Source: Nipponacmea schrenckii
Taxonomy: Eukaryota; Mollusca; Gastropoda; Lottiidae
Length of the DNA stretch: 64,000 bases
Assembly (NCBI GenBank): GCA_030562195.1
Contig: JAUJPP010000003.1
Location: 17,949,398 to 18,013,397 of the forward strand
Direction of reading: 5' to 3'
A program made the translations under genes and the position numbers. Below, piece by piece: positions 12,255 through 23,965 of this stretch (within the stretch, counting starts at the first letter, position 1; the number at the start of each line of letters is the position of its first letter). The notes under the pieces are model-generated. The model was not told the origin of the DNA. It saw nothing but the letters and a program-made list of their open reading frames with translations, and made no database searches.

Positions 12255-13455
12255 TACGGAAGCGTATTAGGGCCATTCAATTTTTTTTTTTTAAATTTTC
12301 AAGTTAGTAACTTGAATTTTCAAGTTAGTATCTTGAATTTTCAAGTTAGTATCTTGAATTTTCAACTTAGTAACTTGAGTTTTCAAGTTAGTATCTTGAT
12401 TTTTCAAGTTAGTATTTTGAATTTTCAAGTTATTAACTTGAATTTTCAAGTTAGTATCTTGAATTTTCAACTTAGTAACTTGAATTTCCAAGTTAGTATC
12501 TTGATTTTTCAAGTTAGTATCTTGAATTTTCAAGTTATTAACTTGAATTTTCAAGTTAGTATCTTGAATTTTCAAGTAAGTATCTTGAATTTTCAAGTTA
12601 TTAACTTGAATTTTCAAGTTAGTATCTTGATTTTTCAACTTAGTAACTTGAATTTTCAACTTAGTAACTTGAATTTTCAACTTAGTAACTTGAATTTTCA
12701 AGTAAGTATCATACTATACCCACCCATTCCAACTAACATACTTTCCATCATACCATACCCACCCATTACAACATACCATATGGTATGATAGGAGGTAAGC
12801 TAGTTGTAATGGGTGGGTATGGTATGATAGAAGGTATGCTAGTTGGAAGGAGTGGGTATAGTATGGTGGGAGGTATGACAGCTGGAATGGGTGAGCATGG
12901 TCTGATGGGAGGTATGCTTAGTGGAATTGGTAGATTGTATGATAGGCCAGTTGGAATGGGTGGGTATGGTATGATGGGAGGTATGCTTAGTGGAATTGGT
13001 AGATTGTATGATTTGCCAGTTGTAATGGCGGGGTATGGTATGATAGGAGGTATGCTAGTTGGAATGGGTGGGTATGGTATGATGGGAGGTATGCTTAGTG
13101 GAATAGGTAGATTGTATGATAGGCCAGTTGGAATGGGTGCTTATGGTAGGTATGCTAGTTGGAATCGGTGGGTATAGTATGATACTAACTTGAAAATTCA
13201 AGTTACTAACTTGAAAATTCAAGATACTAACTTGAAAAATCAAGTTACTAACTTGAAAATTCAAGATAGTTTTAAAACTTTTGAAAATTCAAGATACTAA
13301 CTTGAAAATTCAAGAGACTAACTTGAAAATTCAAGATACTAACTTGAAAATTCAAGATACTAACTTGAAAATTCAAGATACTAACTTAAAAATTCAAGTT
13401 ACTAACTTAAAAATTTGAAAAAAAAAAAATTGAATGGCCCTAATACGCTTCCGTA
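12255..13455. mobile_element. Foldback element 1 (1201 bp, 21-bp tandem repeats in inverted arms)
   Basis: Terminal inverted repeats start tacggaagcgtattagggcc and continue into ccattcaa plus a T-run, at 12255-12290 and, inverted, 13420-13455. Inside the left end about 20 copies of a 21-bp unit (ttttcaagttagtatcttgaa and variants) fill 12290-12706. About 11 inverted copies fill 13182-13420. Between them lie a C-rich half-core (12707-12779) and a longer G-rich half-core (12780-13181), which meet at the perfect palindrome cataccatatggtatg (12772-12787). The element is flanked by the 6-bp duplication atactg. This matches the layout of foldback transposons, whose long inverted repeats consist of short tandem repeats. 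The open frames through it come from the 21-bp period and are not genes. Confidence 0.85.
12780..13181 (+). repeat. G-rich core minisatellite of foldback element 1
   Basis: Units of about 39 and 72 bp containing ggtatgatgggaggtatgc, gtggaattggtagattgtat and ccagttggaatgggtgg alternate here. The top strand is strongly G-over-C. The short left half-core (12707-12779) is its complement, so the strand skew flips at the centre. Confidence 0.75.
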
Positions 13456-13461
13456 ATACTG
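13456..13461. repeat. 6-bp target-site duplication, right (atactg)
   Basis: Identical to 12249-12254. Confidence 0.75.
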
Positions 13462-14585
13462 TATGAATGCTATATATTATGTAGGGGTTCGGCCGAGACT
13501 TTTCAAATATGTCGACTTACAGGGGAAGAGGATGCGGTTCGGAGTGGTTTCACTGTAAGTGAGCATATTTGAACCGGTACTTTCTGGATTAATTTAGTTT
13601 CATTAATAAGATTTATTTTCACCAGAATCTGTTTGAACAGGTGGATATAATTAACCTTAAAAGGTCTTTTGTCGCTGAGTATCATTTGGGTTTGAATCTG
13701 AATCATCAAAATCAGCAACTACTTCTATACATTACGATGGGGTGTAACAAATAGTCTATCAATATCAGCTTGCAGAAGATTATTATTTAAGGACTTTGGG
13801 GAATCAGCAAAACTAGTAAACAGTTATTCCTATCAAAGTGTATTCATAGTTTTTTCACCTCTTCGCGTTACCTACGAACATACCTGTATCGGTGTAAGGA
13901 TGCCCAATAGTGTCCACTTTCAACTCTAAACTTCGTGCACGATTAAACCATTTTAAGTATCAACTAAGTGCTCACACGACATGCTAAAGTTCTTTGAGTA
14001 TCTTAGTTTTGAGTCAATACAAAAGGCAGGTTTTCACTATCAGGCAGTTACCAAAGAATTGTATTTATTTTGTTCTTTATTATTAGAAATGAATTCGGTT
14101 TAATGTTCTTATAACATCTGATTCATACACTCTTCACATGAGCAAGAATACACATATCCTTGTGTGTCAGACACAATTGCTTTTCAGGAATAAAAGACCA
14201 CTTTCATAATATGCTATGTATTCTAGATATGAAGATAAGCATATTTCAGGATTCTGGTGGTTCAAAGATAGCTCAAATAAAGGTCGATACTCTAATGTTC
14301 CATGGTCCCCAAAATGTAGCAAAGAGCACACAGTCTACAAATAATGCAACTGTGTTTCATTGCGCAAAATTGTTCAGTTTGCTTCTACTGTTGGTTTTTC
14401 CCATTGTAGAAAAACTACTGTTAAGGAGCTAGGAGAAATATACATTTTCTTTGTAATGAAATTCATTTAATTCGTTAATTAATCATTCGTTAATAAGATA
14501 TATAAACGATAAGGGTTTTAAATTACATACAACGAGATAAAAAGGGTGATTATTTATTTACTCTAAGACTGTAAGAAGTGTAAAC
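13462..14585. other. 5' flank of the BDH1-like gene
   Basis: No further gene is supported. A 90-codon frame at 14160-14432 has no recognisable domain. An AT-rich segment with gatatataaacg near 14498, about 85 bp before the start codon, could hold a core promoter, but nothing in the sequence proves it. Confidence 0.3.
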
Positions 14586-17500
14586 ATGAAAAATGTCCAG
14601 CTGTACATTACAATCTCTCTTATTTGTACTTGTCTACTTGGAACTCTTGTCATTGTTAACCATCCTATACTAATTAGTGTAATGTCAATATGTGTAATTA
14701 TATGGTGGAGGTACTGGAATACATTTATGGCAAGACGGTTACAATATAATGGACGTTATATAGTTATTACTGGATGTGATACAGGTAAATATTTGAAAAT
14801 CAAGAGACTGCATAATATCTCAATTCTATCCTACAGGGTATCAAATGAAAGATGATTAGATAATAGAATATATACAAGTATAAAGTACAGATTTTGTATT
14901 CGGTGTTTTGAATAGCAATACTCTCGTGTCCAATTAAAATAGGCACAGGGACAGAATACAGGAATTATATAAACATTCTTTCAGGTATCGGTCATGCTTT
15001 AGCTAAATCTCTTGACCACAAAGGATGCAACGTTATTGCTGGCTGCTTCAGACCAAGCGGTGAAGGCACCAAGTTATTGGTCGACTCGACATCTAATCGT
15101 CTGAGAGTTATCGAGCTGGACGTTACATCTGATGAATCTGTGGCACAATTTTTACGGAAGACAAAAGAAATACTTGGTTACAAAGGTGATTATATTTTTT
15201 TTTTGATTAGGCAACATTAAACATGATTTGACACACAAGTACAGAAGACTTTTTTTGCACTTTGCATATTATTGTATTATCAGTTTTTGAACAAGAGAGT
15301 ATATGGTTACTAAAGAATTATTTTAAATAGTACTGATATCAAAGAGCCTATCGCTTTACTTATGAAGTATATCTCAATATATAATGGCTCTCTGTTTAAA
15401 AAGTCTGATGCGGTAAAGTTTACGATTTGGGGGTTGTACATCCCTCGACCCAGGACCCCGGGTAATTTTCCACTAATGGCTTATTACTGAACTTTGATTG
15501 TTCAGATTTTTTTACTTTGGTATTTTACACAATTGAGGATAGAGACTCGAGAATACAGCTAAATGACAGGTAACTCTTACTATAGCCTGCTGTGTGAGCT
15601 AGTGCATATAAATACGTCGGATTAGGCCAACTGACACTTCAATAAATGATGGCACTCTGAAATTGGTTAATTAGCTAGGCCTTAAAAGCTATAGTTTTGA
15701 TTGGTTAAGGCCTACAATGTTGCTTATTCGCCACTTAGTGGATAAGCAAAACATCTACCCTGTGCTTAGTTCTGGAATGACGAACCGACGAATACGCGTA
15801 TTCGCCGGTTCGTCAGTAACAAGATAGGCAAATACAAGTATTTGCCAACAGGACGGATAGCAATATCTCCGAAACTATCAAATTACCTATTAAAATTATT
15901 TTATCAATCAAAAGAGTACGATCAGCATAATAAGAATGTTAAAAAAAAAAAAAACGATTTTCTCAAAAATGACCATATTCGCCGGTTCGTCAATATTATG
16001 TTATCCAAAACTATGTTATTGGCGAAATGTTTTGAATCATCACAAAAATTGACAACGATAACCCTTGATACAAATATACTCGTCATAAAATCTTTCATGA
16101 ATGGTAAGCCTGTAGAATGGGCACAAGCTAGAGCCGAACAGTTCCGGTTCAGTGAAATACTCTAAATCAGAGATAAAATTTCCAAACATCACCAAATATA
16201 ATACAGATCACAATTTCGTTGTTCTATCATGCGTATTTGTATCAATAACAGAATCTATCTTATGTAGAGCTATGGGGTTTAGTCAACAATGCAGGAATGC
16301 AGTATTATGGTGAAATCGAATTCATAACTATGGAATATTTTCAATATAATATGCAAGTAAACCATTTTGGTGCTGTACGGATGTGTAAATGTTTTATTCA
16401 TCTTCTAAGACAATCTCAAGGTAAAACTAATATCACACGGTATTTTTTAATGTTTTGTGTTCTTTGCATAGAAATCATATCGTATCGTGATAGATAATTA
16501 CTAAAACAACATTAAATCTATGAAAATTATTTCAAACTGATTTTTTCAATTACCCTGCAAAACAAAAGCATACCCATTCCAGGGACTCAAAGGATTTATT
16601 GGAATGCAAGATACTATGCCTTAATGTTATCTGCCTACATCACGAACGCTTTAGTTGTGAAATGAATGATTGGTTTGAATTTTCATTCAGGAAGAATAGT
16701 TAATGTAACAAGTGTACTTGGATTATACACCGTCAAGTATCGTTCTACTTATTCTCCTGCTAAATATGCTCTGGAAGTATTTTCTGATATTCTGCGTCGT
16801 GAAATGAAGAAATTTGGTGTTGAAGTATCTATTGTGGAGCCTGGAGATTTTAGTGATGTAACTAGTATACAGCAGGTTGGTGTTCTATCATTTTAATTAT
16901 TGATATCAGTAGAATTCCTTAACCTATGTTATCTTGTCTCTGTTACTTTTCACAAGGGAGTAGATAAGAATTGACGACATTGAGTTTTTTAAAAATGTTT
17001 TCAGGTAGATCGGATGAAAGAACAAAATGCTTATTTGTGGGATCAATGTCCAGATTTTGTCAAAGATGCGTACACTGAAGATTACATAAAGAATCTAGGA
17101 TTACATTTGATTGAAGACAATAAAAGAGCTAACACGAATGATGTGTCCTTTGTAACAGACGCTATAGAAGATGCCCTTTTCTCCACTCATCCACATACTC
17201 GATACCTGGTAGATGGACATGGTTTTATACTTGACATCTATACAGTAAGTTATTTAATAAAATTAGACGTTTCGGTAGTTTGTGTGTTTCTTTTCAGGAT
17301 CATAGAAAGCCAAACCGATTGAAGGTTTGGATTGAAGTCCAATTATCTACGATTGAAGTCCAATTATCTACGGATAAAAAACCCCTGGACAAGTATATTA
17401 AATGAAGTTTTTAATGCAAAAGAGCGTGATTTTAATAACACATTTATTATGCGAAATCCTGCTCATAACGTCACGTAATAAATAATTGATAAAACCTTAC

Positions 17501-17620
17501 TACAAGTAAAAAACACCCTTTTTTGTTAAATACTCTTTATTTTATTTTCAGTGGGCAGCAAGATTTTGCTATTTTATACCGGATAGAGTAATGGACTATA
17601 TTGCTACTAGATACCTGTAG
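14586..17620 (+). CDS. BDH1: BDH1-type short-chain dehydrogenase/reductase, six exons, 348 aa
   Basis: Exons 14586-14784, 14985-15185, 16268-16420, 16691-16875, 17005-17244 and 17552-17620 join in phase (1,1,1,0,0) with GT-AG introns to 1047 nt. The N-terminus has two hydrophobic stretches (about residues 5-24 and 28-43), suggesting membrane anchoring. Then come the Rossmann cofactor motif TGCDTGIG (62-69), NNAG (140-143), Ser192 in VTSVLG and the catalytic pair Tyr205/Lys209 in YSPAKY. Blocks such as YGEIEFITME, AVRMCKCFIHLLR and HPHTRY, plus the length (BDH1 is about 343 aa), point to the SDR9C group. Its best-known member interconverts 3-hydroxybutyrate and acetoacetate with NAD in the mitochondrion. 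A retinol or hydroxysteroid dehydrogenase of the same group is the alternative. The SDR assignment is secure; the substrate is inferred. Confidence 0.88.
15186..16267. other. Intron 2 of the BDH1-like gene with probable small insertion
   Basis: This intron is 1082 bp, against 129-307 bp for the other four, because it holds the palindrome cluster and its surroundings. A 107-codon frame (15842-16165) begins inside the palindromes and has no recognisable domain. I treat it as chance or transposon residue. Confidence 0.5.
15723..15846. repeat. Three consecutive palindromes in intron 2 of the BDH1-like gene
   Basis: 15723-15748 is an imperfect hairpin (gcttattcgccact / agtggataagc). 15779-15814 is a 36-nt palindrome with one mismatched pair, arms gacgaaccgacgaatacg and cgtattcgccggttcgtc. 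15827-15846 is ggcaaatac-aa-gtatttgcc, perfect. The arm attcgccggttcgtc recurs alone at 15976-15990. Confidence 0.8.
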
Positions 17621-17633
17621 ATATTCTATCTGT

Positions 17634-17639
17634 ATTAAA
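17634..17639 (+). promoter_or_regulatory. Candidate poly(A) signal ATTAAA of the BDH1-like gene
   Basis: ATTAAA lies 14 bases after the stop codon. It is the common variant signal. It is very close to the stop, so a later signal may be used. Confidence 0.35.
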
Positions 17640-17689
17640 TGACACAATTCTCTTTCCATTGCTTCAAAAAATACTGTCTTTGTCAAATC

Positions 17690-18440
17690 CGATGCTCACA
17701 CCAAGTTTTATCAAAATTCATTGAAAATGTAGCTTCTATTGCACCCACAATAAAATTTTGACGCGATTTCGCTAAGTCAAGGGCAATAACTCAAAAACAA
17801 AGGATTTATTCATTACAAACACTCCAAGTTTCCCCAAAATCCATCAATAAACCAGCCCTAAATGTACCGAAAGAATTCAAGAACAAGGGAGGTCAATTGA
17901 ACTAGTTTTCCAATAAAATTTTGACGTGATTTGAACAAAAACTAAAAAATTGTTCATTCTGAAGTCGTCAAATTCAAACTTGACCACCGTCTTATTAATT
18001 CTTATACTCATACCAAGTTTCATCAAAATCCATTACTAATTCAAGGGCAATAACTCAAAAACTGTTCATTGAAAAATCATCAAATTCAAAATTGATCACT
18101 GTCTTCCACAATAAATGAAACGAGTTTAAAAAAAAGGGAAATTACTCATAGTATATATTTGAGTATTGGTCTGACTTTCAATAGGATTCAGTCTTTACGA
18201 ACACTGACAACGAGTTTCGTCAAAATACATCCATAAACCAGCTCTCTATTGTGTACCCAAAGAATTCAAGAGCAAGGGCAATAACTTGTTTTCAAGAACA
18301 AGGGAAATAACTCACATTAAAATATTTTTTTTTGGTCTGGTTTTTCATCGTTAGGTTATAACAAACACTCATACCAAGTTTCATCAAAATCCACCAAAAT
18401 CAGCTCTCTATCGTGTCAACAATAATTAAAGTTGGGTTCC
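17690..18440 (+). repeat. Array of accaagtttcat dispersed repeats
   Basis: Repeated phrases caccaagttttatcaaaatt, accaagtttcatcaaaatcc, caagggcaataactcaaa and accagctctctat occur every 120-200 bp. Identity among units is low. No coding capacity is seen. Confidence 0.7.
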
Positions 18441-18461
18441 CTCATTAATTAGAGCCAAAGT

Positions 18462-18612
18462 AAGCTTACTATTTGATTAATTGGGCTTCCTAATGAATAA
18501 TCCATGCATTCTCAAGTTCAAAAGATCTATGTGGACGTAGAAATGTTTGTGGAATCCATTTGACTCTGATCTGCTATCAGAAACGCTTAATTTAGACTCA
18601 ATGTTTATTCAC
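18462..18612 (+). repeat. 150-bp module shared with 28035-28175
   Basis: Ordered matches include cctaatgaataatccatg, atgtggacgtagaaa and cgcttaat. Identity with 28035-28175 is roughly 70 percent in the same orientation. In both places it sits next to the accaagtttcat family. Confidence 0.6.
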
Positions 18613-18799
18613 GTGACCACATGACGTCATATGAATGAAGGTGTATAAGAATTGATTTTGTATTTTATTATAATTGAGTTAAAACTTATTTAAATTAATT
18701 CATAATACCTTTACAAAGTGATATTTAAACGTTTTATTGCCTTTTGCTAGAGATAATAAATGGAATACCAAAATGCTATTGTTGTTGTGGAAAATATTA

Positions 18800-18925
18800 A
18801 GGAAGGGCTTTAACTTGGGTGATTACAAATACTCATACTAAATTTCGTCAGAATTCATCAAGAATCCAGCTCTGTACCGTGTCTACAATGAATCCCAAAA
18901 CAAGGGCAATAACACAGGGTCAATT
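18800..18925 (+). repeat. Single accaagtttcat-type unit
   Basis: Carries tgggtgattacaaat, atcaagaatccagctctgta and caagggcaataaca in the family order. Confidence 0.6.
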
Positions 18926-20468
18926 TAGGAATAGGTATATATGTGTAAGCGTGTTCCACTATCCTTTTCATACCTATATGAATAAATATTTTATATATAT
19001 AAAAAAGTATTTATTGACCGATAAAAATATTTAATCCATCGTAATATGTCTCAGGAAATTGGAATGTACAGAAGACAAATACTACAGGCCTTTTTGTCAC
19101 ACAATGCTATTCTTAACGAGACAGGAAAATTAACAAAAACTCTTTTCAACCTTTTTTTTTTTTTTTTTTCTTTTGAATCCTAAAATAATGATCAATTGAT
19201 TTATTTCACCATTAACTGCCATTCTCTCACATCTTGCATAATCCTAAAAGCAATAGAGAATGGAAACAAGTTACCTGCCAATAATTGCTTGCAAACACTG
19301 TTACGTCAGAAAGTAACAATGTCTCGTTACAGTTAATTTAAGAAACGGAAAAGAAATAAAAAAAGATAATTTTATTGAAAGTAAAATCATATTGATAACA
19401 GAATTAATGTTGTGAATGTTGGCTTTTTTTTGCATATTAATAAAAAATGCTTTAGTACTGCATTACAATCGTCGATTTGTACAATTGCGTGTTTAGGAAG
19501 TTTCGGATCGATTTTGGATCTATATGTACACAAAGATGAGTGTTTTGAAATGTATCAATATTTAATGTTTCGTTTCATATGTATATTCGTTTTGTTTAAT
19601 ATTGAAATTAATTCTCAAGTAAAAATAATGAAGCAGAAACAGGGAATTCTCCCTAATTTTTCTCATCTTCCATTTTACTATCTGATTTTGTCGTCTTTCG
19701 GCATCCTCTGTGAGAATTAGACATCTCAAGAATCTGTTATACTGATTATAGATGACTATTCGATCTGGAATTCTTGTTAGAAGAATCTCCGCATGGCCTT
19801 TTTGGTTAGGATCTGGTCCTAACTTTCTGAAGAGTGAAAGTAGCTTCCGAACAGAGTATAAGTAGCCTTTAGTTCAGCTTTGGTATCTTGTCAACAGAGT
19901 TTAATCAACAGAAAAATATGTCTTGTTCCGGAGAGGGCGCTAGAGATTCAGTGATATCAGAAGATTCACCTGTAAGAGAAAAAGAAAGAAATAGAGAATG
20001 ATATACAACAGTGACAGATGTAAATGATGAACTTTATAAATACGTATATACATACAAATATGTAGTATGCATGCACATCTAGATTAGATCAATGGGAAAA
20101 TGGATTAAAAAGTAGCACCTTTGCCATTGAAGCAGAGTTAGAGAAGTATTTGGCTAGTTATAGTACAGTAAACAGAACAACCCAAGCTCAACCATATCCT
20201 AATAGTTCACAACAGATATTTAACCGTCTGAACAACATTCCAACATAGGCCTGTTCCTGAAGTAGTGAATACTGACAACAATATTCTTAATAGGAATCAA
20301 CAGAGAGTACCCGGCCGCCACCGAATCATTCGCCTTTATGGTCAGTTTCAGCCTCAGAAGATAGTCAACCAAATGTTGATAATTCAACTCCAGTTAAAGT
20401 TTGGCAGAATTTAAAGAGACAATGCTCCCTAGAAAAACCCAACGCATGATATGAGTGTTGCAGAGGCC
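18926..20468. other. Intergenic stretch, no supported gene
   Basis: A poly(T) run lies at 19150-19169. A plus-strand frame at 19412-19720 has no recognisable domain. Around 19918-20430 there are several short open pieces with a retroelement-like flavour (for example SCSGEGARDSVISEDS after an ATG at 19918), broken by stops. I cannot assign a family. Confidence 0.35.
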
Positions 20469-20472
20469 TTAA
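20469..20472. repeat. TTAA target duplication, left
   Basis: Matches TTAA at 21434-21437, each directly outside the 19-bp inverted ends. Confidence 0.65.
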
Positions 20473-21433
20473 AGGGGCCCAGGCTTTATTTTTAGGGGTC
20501 GTTTGGGCCTTTGTTACATTAAAACAGTCCTCAGAAATATTCAAGCTCTGAGAAAATCGCAAAATACCTTGAAATATGCCTCAAACAAAAAATTTCACTT
20601 TTCATTTTTTTTCCGTGCTGTACGCGGCTGGTCTCCAGTCAGTCTGAAAATTGTGTGTCTTGTTGACAAAGTCTACAATGGAAAAATGCGTTGTAGTCTG
20701 TTTATATAGATGACCGCTATTGCACGACGGGAAGGATAACTCTTTGATTATCAGGACTTAGTCCGCTAATTCATTTGCCATCTATTTCCATGTTAAATCA
20801 CAAAATTCAACCTTCTAGAACTTTTTCCAGAAATCTCGTTGAAAACTTTCTTATATGCCACATGAAAGCCAGGCCAATACTTGGTTTCTGTACAAAAATC
20901 CAATATAGCATGACCATGAAAATTTTGAACTAAACAAAATGAAAGTAAACCACTACATTTTATCAACATCCGCTTGACTGTCACTCCACACAAAACCACT
21001 ATTTTTAGAAATAACCTTCCGCCAATTAAATTTCTCATTATCTCAGAAATTCTGAAAGAAAATGCAATTTCAGACATCAAATTTCAAATCTAGACCAAAA
21101 ATTAGTCCAAAATGGGCATGCAAACACCCCCAAAGGAAGGGAGAAAGAGGATTTCTAAAAATAGAACGGACTCAATTCGTATACAATCATTAGCATAAAA
21201 TGTTTTAGTGGTCCGAGTCCATCAAGACGAACTGTTTTCCAATATGGCGGGACGTTCGTAATTTCTTAAGTCATTTTGATTTTTCAAACACAGATAATTA
21301 TGGATACACATGGATTCGAAGGCTCAAATTTCAAAGGTAAGCTCTGTAGACTATTTCTGATTAGCTAAGCAAAAGATTCCATGTGTTTGAGGCTGTCGGA
21401 TGATTGTCCGAAACAAATAAAGCCTGGGCCTCT
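20473..21433. mobile_element. TTAA-flanked TIR element (961 bp), host of a nested element
   Basis: The left end aggggcccaggctttattt and the right end, reverse complemented, agaggcccaggctttattt differ at one base over 19. Both ends are flanked by TTAA, the duplication used by piggyBac and Kolobok elements. There is no transposase-like frame. The nested 467-bp element occupies 20754-21220, so the original element was about 490 bp. It is a non-autonomous element by inference. Confidence 0.72.
20754..21220. mobile_element. 466-bp TIR element, copy 2, nested
   Basis: It begins ggacttagtccgc and ends (other strand) ggactcggaccac. The copy is full length compared with 7331-7795. The flanks read atca on both sides (20750-20753 and 21221-21224), a possible 4-bp duplication that copy 1 does not confirm. 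Its position inside the TTAA element dates it as the younger insertion. Confidence 0.75.
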
Positions 21434-21437
21434 TTAA
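21434..21437. repeat. TTAA target duplication, right
   Basis: Partner of 20469-20472. Confidence 0.65.
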
Positions 21438-22639
21438 ATGAATTGAAATCCAGTAGAGTGTGACACTTTCCTTCTTGTGGGTGTTTAATTTAGAGACCAG
21501 ACTCATGTTGAAATATAGATCCTTTATTGGTATTAACAAAATAAGCTTCCCTTTGTGTTATGTTATGTTATGCCTTTATAAGCCTGGAGGAGTTTATTTG
21601 GTGGCTGCAGAATTTAAACTCCCCGAAACTATCCTGACCCAGGTTTACCCTCCAACCTGTATCACATGCTCTTCGTCCAGATCGTTTATTGGAGGAATCA
21701 TTTAATTACGCAGTTTGAGCACCAGTGACTGCAAACGTGTTGGCTGCAATATTATTGTTTTCATAAACTGTTTTAAACTGTCGAATAGTGTTGACAGCCA
21801 ACTGGGGTGATTAACTGGTATAAATGACCAGGTCCCTATCATGCAGCCTCGGCGTGATACAAGTTAAAGAGAGCCCCAGGACTATGATATAAAGGCATGA
21901 GAAAAAGCGCGAAAAGCATATCATGCAGGCATAAGCAGTATTAACTTCGCACATCAGAGCCTATAGTGTAACAAGAGACATTCCTTACTGATAAAATTTG
22001 ATTGTAGTCCTTTAAATTGCAAATCAATGATAAGCCTCATCTTTCTGACAATTTAAGGATAGTTACGAATGTACCTGATGGAGTGGAGGACGCGTCATTT
22101 ATGTTATTGAATCTCAAAATAATAATGTATCTACAGCTTTAAAGATATTGAAACAACGCAGAACTAGAGCCAGATCTCACATTAATTTTGAGTTAAAACA
22201 ATGTTCCATCGAGAACTTGGTGATCTTCCACGACCTGATCCGAAAAAATACACAGGATCCACACCAGTTCATTCAACTCACAGACAATTTACAATTAACT
22301 GCCCAATATGTAATGGCGATAATAAAGTACCAGTGCCAGTGTAAGAGATTTCAAGAATTAAGCATCCCATCGTTGGGTTAGTATTAATATGTTTTATCTT
22401 GTTTTGTATAATATAGCTTCAACAAGATGCTACAAAATTTTTGAAATAGATCCATAGATGAATATTTATACATTAATCTTGTAATTTAAAAATATTATAA
22501 TTTTGACGAGCAATTGGTATTAGTATTAGTATTATTTAATTATTAATAATATATTATCACAATCAACATAATCGATAATCAAACATTATTTGATAAGCTC
22601 GATGGTATTGTACATAGAGAAATCTAGTCAACCCGAAAC
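21438..22639. other. Intergenic stretch, no supported gene
   Basis: Short frames at 21460-21705 and 22148-22381 have no recognisable domain. In another frame, 22205-22345 reads LPRPDPKKYTGSTPVHS followed by a CPIC word, which could be a decayed protein fragment. The tail, 22480-22560, is very AT-rich. Confidence 0.35.
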
Positions 22640-23036
22640 ACGAAATTAGACTGAGGTCTAATCAATTCCAATTGCATCAACAATACATTTTGACGTGGAG
22701 TCAAGGGCAATAACTCAAAAACCATTCATCGAAAACTCGTCAAATTCGAATTGGATAGTCGTCTTATAAATTCCAATCCTCTGGCCAAGTTTCATTAAAA
22801 TCCATCGACATTATTTTGTAGCTTCTATTGTGTCTTCAACAAATATTGAGACATATGCAATAACTCAACCGTTCATCGAAAAATTGTCAAAATCGAACTT
22901 GACCGCCGTCTTATCAATTTCAATACTCATACCAAGTTTAATTAAAACTAGTATCTTCTATTGTCTACAACAAATGTTGACGGAACGACGGACAGGGGCG
23001 ACGACAATATACGCCCACATATTCATTCATTCATAA
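22640..23036 (+). repeat. accaagtttcat repeat, forward arm of a mirrored pair
   Basis: Runs from ttccaattgcatcaacaata through caagggcaataactcaaaaa and ccaagtttcattaaaatcc to gacggacaggggcgacgaca and atacgcccacat. The reverse-oriented partner begins at 23594 with the same end sequence. Confidence 0.7.
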
Positions 23037-23593
23037 AAACTGACCGGATACATCTAAAAACTATTTTCCTACAATAGACCAATACATAATTACAATATAA
23101 GTAACTAACTTTTCATTCAATTTTGCTACAGACGAAACACTCTGTAAAGAATACCGAATGTTAATAAATTAATTCGAGGAATTATACTAATGCTTTCCAA
23201 ATAAGGAAATCTCACTGACTATAGAATTAATTCAGACCGAAAGTTTGCGTATCAATTGCAGGACACAAATCAACAATATTAAATAATAATCCAGAAAATA
23301 GAGTGTAAAGATATATAACCCAGATTCATCAATCAGAAAATCGTTGATAGTGGCCCAGATAAAATAAATTCTGATTTTGAGATATACGTTTTCCAATACA
23401 AATTGATTATTGGACTACCTTTATTTAAGTTCGACATTGATCGATATACATAACAAAAGGCAAATAAATGTCTTCTCGGCTTATAATACGTTCAAAACAG
23501 GATGTAGTTTAAACCATCCATATATTAAATGTAACTCGTGTCTATATAAAAGAATATCAATGATAATACATATTATGAATGAAAATTGAATTT
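23037..23593. other. Spacer between mirrored repeat arms
   Basis: A 557-bp AT-rich spacer with no frame or motif that I can support. Confidence 0.35.
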
Positions 23594-23647
23594 TTATACG
23601 CCCACATGAATATGTGGACGTATATTGTCGTCGCCCCTGTCTGTCAG

Positions 23648-23870
23648 TGTTATGGTATTGACCCAGATTATTTTAGAACTTTAGAGATTGTCTTTCCAGA
23701 AGTTACTGAAGGTTTCTCAACTAATATTATGATGCAATATGACCTGTGTATTATGTATTGTGCTTAATATATTGTTGTTTCCTTGTGCATTCACTACTGG
23801 ATTAAATAAATCTACACTTACTTTTGATCTGTGTGTCTCTATTCTACGAGTTTCGAGAAGAAATACAACA
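23648..23870 (+). repeat. 5' LTR, 223 bp, with internal deletion
   Basis: Compared with the 3' LTR it lacks about 147 bp. The 3' copy reads gacctgtg...(147 bp)...aacttgtgtattat where the 5' copy reads gacctgtgtattat. The junction falls in the near-identical words acctgtg and acttgtg. Confidence 0.8.
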
Positions 23871-23965
23871 GAAATTTGACGTCGCCGATAGGATACCTAC
23901 ATAAGGATTACTATTACGGATTACTACTAGGATTTATCTAATCATTTTCCGGAAAACGGTGGTTA

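Noticed and set aside
12291..12788. Long open frames (136 and 158 codons) with repeated NFQVSIL or KIQDTNL heptads
   Set aside because: They mirror each other on both strands and follow the 21-bp period of a foldback element; there is no start context and no domain.
15842..16165. 107-codon frame in intron 2 of the dehydrogenase gene
   Set aside because: Starts within a palindrome, has no domain, and the flanking exons splice across it in phase.
19918..20430. Possible gag-like fragment
   Set aside because: Several stops and no zinc knuckle or capsid motif; reported only as spacer content.
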